Source: Theobroma cacao
Lineage: Eukaryota; Streptophyta; Magnoliopsida; Malvales; Malvaceae
Assembly: GCF_000208745.1 (NCBI RefSeq)
Contig: NC_030854.1
Span: forward strand, 9,665,428-9,729,427
Length of the DNA: 64,000 nt
Direction of reading: 5' to 3'
Positions 60,104 through 64,000 of the stretch are shown here, one piece after another. Both the position numbers and the translations under genes were made by a program. Within the stretch, counting starts at the first letter, position 1. Each line of letters opens with the position of its first letter. Under the pieces are notes generated by a model, which searched no databases, was not told the DNA's origin, and was given only the letters and a program-made list of their open reading frames with translations.

Positions 60104-60754
60104 ATTGAATAAAACAAACTTTAATGATTTTAAAATTTTGAAATCAATACTCAAAGTTTTGATGTTTAAAACGAGGAAACCTTACCTCTAAAAGCCTTTA
60201 GAATCAAAATTTGAACTTGGATATGTCTTTTAAATTCTTAAAAATGATTGTGAATGATGAGAGAGTGTGGAGAATAAAGAGAGGAAAAAAGGGCAAGGAT
60301 TGTTGAGAGAAACATATTTTCTATTTTAGGAAAATTTTAGGGTTTTAAGCTTTAAAATATAAGAAAAAAAATTCTATTTTACCCTAATTTTTTTCCAATC
60401 TGCGTTAGAGGTATCAATACTTTGATGTAGGTATCGATACTTTTGTTCTAGGCCTGAAGGTATCAATACTTGTTCATCCAGTATCGATACTTCATTCATC
60501 ATATGAATTTCTAAGTTTCAAGTATCGATACCTTACGAACAGGTATCAATACTTTTGTCTAGAATGCACTTTTCAAGACTAAAACTGAAGCATTTGACCC
60601 TTTCAAAGTCCCAACTTTTAAATAAACTCACTTGGCAACCAAAACACTCATTTCTAGGTTGTAAATGTTCAAAAACATAATTAGAAATCATAATTTTTCA
60701 TGCTTACCAAGCTAAGTTACAACTTTAACCTTTTACTAAGTTAGGGGTTTCACA
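60104..60754 (-). repeat. LTR fragment F
   Basis: Plus-strand end TTTCACA at 60754 would be the TGTGAAACCCC start on the minus strand. The other end is cut near 60104. Non-coding. It contains the palindrome array at 60410-60551. Confidence 0.6.
60410..60551 (-). repeat. Paired-palindrome array, GTATCGATAC type
   Basis: Three pairs of 10-bp words: 60410/60430, 60459/60480 and 60521/60542, spaced 20, 21 and 21 bp. In each pair one word is GTATCGATAC and the other GTATCAATAC. On the minus strand the second reads GTATTGATAC, which pairs with its partner through a single U-G wobble. Confidence 0.9.
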
Positions 60755-61900
60755 ACTAATCGATTCATCAATTTACTTTTTTGGCTTAAAGTTAGGTGGA
60801 CCAATGAGATCTTTTGTCAAATGGATTATAGACTATGTCATGTCTTATAAAATTTAACCCAACCCATTTAATAAACGTGCTAGGTTTGTCATGTTGCACA
60901 TTTAATAAATGTATCCATATTCGTATTTTGGATCCTAACACGTTTAATTAATTGTGTCATGTTCATATTTACCTAAATAACTTTTAATACCCTATGTTTA
61001 CATTACATGGTATGTTAAGACACAAGAATCTTGTTTGTCTTGTTCGTGATTTCGTTTGATTCTATTTCATTTTAATTCCATCTTGTTCATGGTCTGTTTT
61101 GCTTTTTGATGGACTGTTTTTTTTTTTTACTTTATTTTTAAGAGTTCAACGAAGAATAAAAAGATAAAAATATATAAAAAAAATTAAACTGCTCATCTCC
61201 CGTATTAATGGCTGCACAAAGTAGTCATTTCTATTAATAGCTTGACCACAAATCAATGTGGCTAAGCTAAAATTAAAAGAAAGGTTCAGTTTTCAATCCT
61301 TGAACTCTGCTTTGTTCCAATCTTGTGTTGTATGAGCAATTGCTTCCAGATTAATAAGTTTATTTTAAATCAATTTTTGTTTATCATAATTCTCAATTAT
61401 AATTATTAAGAAAAAAATAATTAATTGTTGTTTATTGTTGGATAATGATTGGATGTTTTTAATTATATATGCTGGATGCCTTTATTATTTAGCATGATAA
61501 CCTTTATCTATGTATATGTTTTTAGTTATTTTATTATTTAACATATAATATTTTTAATATTAAAAATTAGTCTTTAGATGTCTTTCATAATTAATGAATA
61601 TTGATATTTTTATGTTGTCATGATAAAAATTTTGGAGTAAATTTTTTATGCTGACTAATGGTAGAAAATATTTTTCATAAGATAATCCAAATAATAGAAA
61701 ATATTTTTGGTTATTCATCGAAACAATAAAAAATATTAGATTTTCTAATAAAATATTTTTTACAAAAGATTTTTCTTCAACAAGCTATTCTCTGGTTACT
61801 AAATGGAGTCCTAAACTAACATATTTGTCTCTCTTTTGAATTACGATCATTTTTCACCATCGCAAAATGTGGCATAGAATAATGTTCGTCGAGCATGGAT
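60755..61900. other. AT-rich intergenic sequence
   Basis: No gene is seen. Near 60760-60830 there is one diverged copy of the repeat described at 61900-62420; the rest is AT-rich. Confidence 0.5.
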
Positions 61901-62420
61901 AATATGCCATTATTTTATAAGACTGATCGATTGATCAATGTACCTTTTTGTCTTAGAGTTAGGTGGACAAATGAGATCTTTTGTCAAATTTGACTATTAA
62001 TTAAATTCCATCAGAAGCAAAGCTGACATGCTTCTCTAGCTTATGAACATGGTAATATTTCATCACTCTAAAACGTGGGCAATAATAATGTTCGTCGTGG
62101 ATAATTCACACTTGTTTTTTACGATTGATTGATTAGTTAATATACCTTTTTGTCATGAATTAGGGTGTCAATTTGATCATTAGATTACATCCCAATGACA
62201 ACTAACATGTTTATGTCTCTTTCTCATGTGATAATTTTCTGCTATCACGATCATCTAGGATAATGCGATCTTCTCTTAAACAAAAGATTAATTGATTAAT
62301 TGATTGGCATATTGTTTTATGCTTTTTTGTTCATTTTTTTGTTCATGAATAATGAAGGTGAATAAATGAAATTTTCTATCAAATTTTATTATTAAAATAC
62401 ATTTGAATAAAAACTAACAC
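61900..62420. repeat. Degenerate tandem repeats upstream of the MADS-box gene
   Basis: About three units of 150-210 bp, each starting with a GATTGATTGATTA-like motif, then TACCTTTTTGTC, a TTAGGTG block and an AACATG block. They are diverged and the borders are approximate. Confidence 0.55.
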
Positions 62421-62686
62421 ACCAGGAATGAAACAGAAGTTTTAAGGTTAATGATTAGCACAAATTCAAATCATTTAAGAATACAATTGTCTTCAATATT
62501 AGTCCAGAAAAATTACAGCAGAAAGCATTGAATAATGATTAGTTATTTTACCATACTAAGCAACAAATTAAATTCTCTTCCCAACCATCAGTTATATTAG
62601 AATTTTCTCTTAATATCCAACTTAGTTATATTAGATAACCTCGTTTACCAACTCAGCCCTTCAATGATTTGTTCCATCTCTCTCAC

Positions 62687-62694
62687 TATATAAA
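62687..62694 (+). promoter_or_regulatory. TATA box of the MADS-box gene
   Basis: TATATAAA in CACTATATAAAGACC, 105 bp before the first ATG. Transcription would start near 62720. The region 62421-62686 is an AT-rich upstream sequence with no other clear site. Confidence 0.7.
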
Positions 62695-62798
62695 GACCTC
62701 ATTGGCTACCAATCAGGCAACCCAATTCTCTTCTTTATCCCTTGTTAGAGATAGATAATTCAATAATAAGAGAGACTGCCATTTGCCAAGCAATAACC

Positions 62799-63863
62799 AT
62801 GGCAAGAAAGAAGGTGAAGCTTGCATGGATCGTGAATGACAGTGCCAGAAAAGCCAGTCTCAAGAAAAGGAGGTTAGGCTTGTTGAAGAAAGTGAATGAG
62901 CTGACCACTCTATGCGGTGTCAATGCTTGTGTCATCATCTGTAGCCCGGACGAAACGGAGCCGGTGGTGTGGCCGTCACAGGACGTGGTGCAACAACAGC
63001 TTGTACGTTTCCAAAGCATGCCCGAGTTGGAGCGGCAGAAGAAAATGATGAACCAAGAAACCTACCTCAGAGAAAAGGTTACGAAGGAACAAGAACAACT
63101 GACGAAGTGCCAAAGGAGGAACAAGGAAATTCAGATGACCCATTTCATGCATCAAATCAATCAAGGCAAGGGACTTAATGAACTTAACCTCAGTGAACTG
63201 CTGGGGCTGACTTGGTTTGTGGAAGAGAAAATCAAGGAGATCAGAAAACGGATTGAGTTTTTCCAACAAGTTTCTTTTGCACCTGCAGGCGCCCATCATC
63301 ATCCACATCTTCCTTTTCCTCCCCAGGGCCCTGCAGTAAATGAAACGGCCCGAATTGGCAGTGGCAGCGCCTGCCATGGTGGAGATGGGAGGACTTCCAC
63401 CGAGCCCTTGTTGTGGGACCAATGGTTCATCGATATGATGAACCAGAATGAACTCAAATCTGCTGGCAGCAGTAGCATAAGGAGTGACATGGGCTTACCA
63501 TATCACCCACTTGCTGGGATTGCTGCAGATGATCCGGGGCTACCAAGACACTCATTTGCTGCCGGCTCCAGTGGTTCAGCTTACATGGGGCTGCCGCATA
63601 TGAGTTCTAGACATCAGGGTGCAGGTGCAATTGACATGGGGCTGTCTTGTGGGAGGAGCGTCAGTGGCAGCAGTTTTGGCCCTTTCAGGATTGATACAGG
63701 TCTGGGACTGCATCCTTCCGGTGGAGAGGTAGGAAGTAGTTCTGCCAGGAGTAAGTTAGGGCCACCGCCTCTACGGCGTTTTGAAGGCAGCAGCAGTGGC
63801 GTTGGCAGCGATAACGGACTGCCATTTGATGGGAAAACCTGGCCAAACAACTTCTCTCCCTGA
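62799..63863 (+). CDS. Type I (M-gamma) MADS-box transcription factor, AGL80-like
   Basis: A 354-residue, intronless protein. Residues 1-60 form the DNA-binding and dimerisation MADS domain (MARKKVKLAWI, NDSARKASLKKR, GLLKKVNELTTLCG, VWPS), which binds CArG-like sites as a dimer. The sequence PDETEPVVWPS and the MNQETYLREKV block after it are typical of the M-gamma group around AGL80. Residues 75-155 are rich in Glu, Lys and Gln and probably form a coiled coil. A His-rich stretch (166-170) and a Gly/Ser-rich tail with repeated MGLP-like motifs (231, 263, 280, 300, 339) follow. The start is the ATG in ACCATGG, the first in the transcript; an in-frame extension to 62742 would need TTG. Family members act in the female gametophyte and endosperm; that role here is inference. 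It is the only gene in the window without damage. Confidence 0.93.
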   Translation: MARKKVKLAWIVNDSARKASLKKRRLGLLKKVNELTTLCGVNACVIICSPDETEPVVWPSQDVVQQQLVRFQSMPELERQKKMMNQETYLREKVTKEQEQLTKCQRRNKEIQMTHFMHQINQGKGLNELNLSELLGLTWFVEEKIKEIRKRIEFFQQVSFAPAGAHHHPHLPFPPQGPAVNETARIGSGSACHGGDGRTSTEPLLWDQWFIDMMNQNELKSAGSSSIRSDMGLPYHPLAGIAADDPGLPRHSFAAGSSGSAYMGLPHMSSRHQGAGAIDMGLSCGRSVSGSSFGPFRIDTGLGLHPSGGEVGSSSARSKLGPPPLRRFEGSSSGVGSDNGLPFDGKTWPNNFSP

Positions 63864-64000
63864 ATTTAATTTGCTTAGTTGTTCAGTTGCGTGTGTATGG
63901 GAAGTCATATTCGTGAATGTATATGAGTAGGACCTAAATTAGTTTCCCTATTTTCTTTTGTTATTCATTTATTGGCCAGGTCGTTGTTTTGTTATTTAGT
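63864..64000 (+). other. 3' untranslated region of the MADS-box gene
   Basis: AT-rich sequence after the TGA. No canonical AATAAA was seen before the window ends. Confidence 0.5.

Noticed and set aside
62742..62798. N-terminal extension of the MADS-box protein by 19 residues
   Set aside because: It would start with TTG. The ATG at 62799 has a good context (ACCATGG) and begins exactly at the MADS domain.
62976..63422. Antisense ORF of 148 residues opposite the MADS-box gene
   Set aside because: A shadow of the coding strand's composition; no domain.

Overview
This is nuclear DNA of a plant, most likely a eudicot. It is AT-rich and consists almost entirely of nested LTR retrotransposons with plant-type polyproteins (Ty3/gypsy chromoviruses and Ty1/copia). 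The one intact-looking cellular gene is at the right end: a type I (M-gamma) MADS-box gene, a plant-specific class. The species cannot be named from the sequence. Three runs of N (6212-6959, 41214-41567, 58085-58734) are assembly gaps.

Layout. 1-8640: a minus-strand Tekay/Del-like chromovirus (LTR family A), cut by the window edge. 8641-22810: a family B LTR split by a full-length plus-strand Tekay-like element (9713-22610, target duplication ACTTT). That element's pol is split by a solo family B LTR (15403-17956, duplication TTAGT). 22811-27010: a decayed Ty1/copia element. 27497-31205: a minus-strand non-autonomous LTR element with an unusual ORF. 31206-35209: old LTR remnants around another family B LTR. 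35210-38105: a copia LTR and a gag-only region. 38831-43800: a duplicated LTR-like block (G) carrying a family A LTR, a gap and a 1.18-kb solo LTR. 44181-45490: an LTR-like repeat (H) with phased palindromes. 45619-53071: an LTR-like repeat D split by a mosaic solo family B LTR (duplication CTATC), then another family B LTR. 53072-55363: a decayed gypsy pol. 55364-60098: a solo family B LTR (duplication TATGT) with further LTRs inside. 60104-62640: an LTR fragment and AT-rich DNA with degenerate repeats. 62687-64000: the MADS-box gene.

None of the retrotransposon coding regions is intact; they carry in-frame stops, frameshifts, lost zinc-knuckle cysteines and, in one element, a deleted protease active site. 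The transposons are therefore relics, although their LTRs may still carry promoters.

The most interesting structure is not coding. At least four LTR families that look unrelated (B, C, H, F) carry arrays of short self-complementary words: CTCGCTGCAGCGAG, TTAGTCGACTAA or TAACTAGTTA, GTATCGATAC. Neighbouring words recur at about 20-22 bp from centre to centre. Family C and its relative at 27718 keep the architecture while using different words. In one pair the two words are not palindromes but are exact reverse complements of each other. Family B LTRs also hold a tandem array of GTGCAC-type hairpins with pairing-preserving changes, and conserved splice-like sites that would place both arrays in an intron of the LTR leader. 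I know of no description of this shared paired-palindrome design; the counts and spacings were made by eye.
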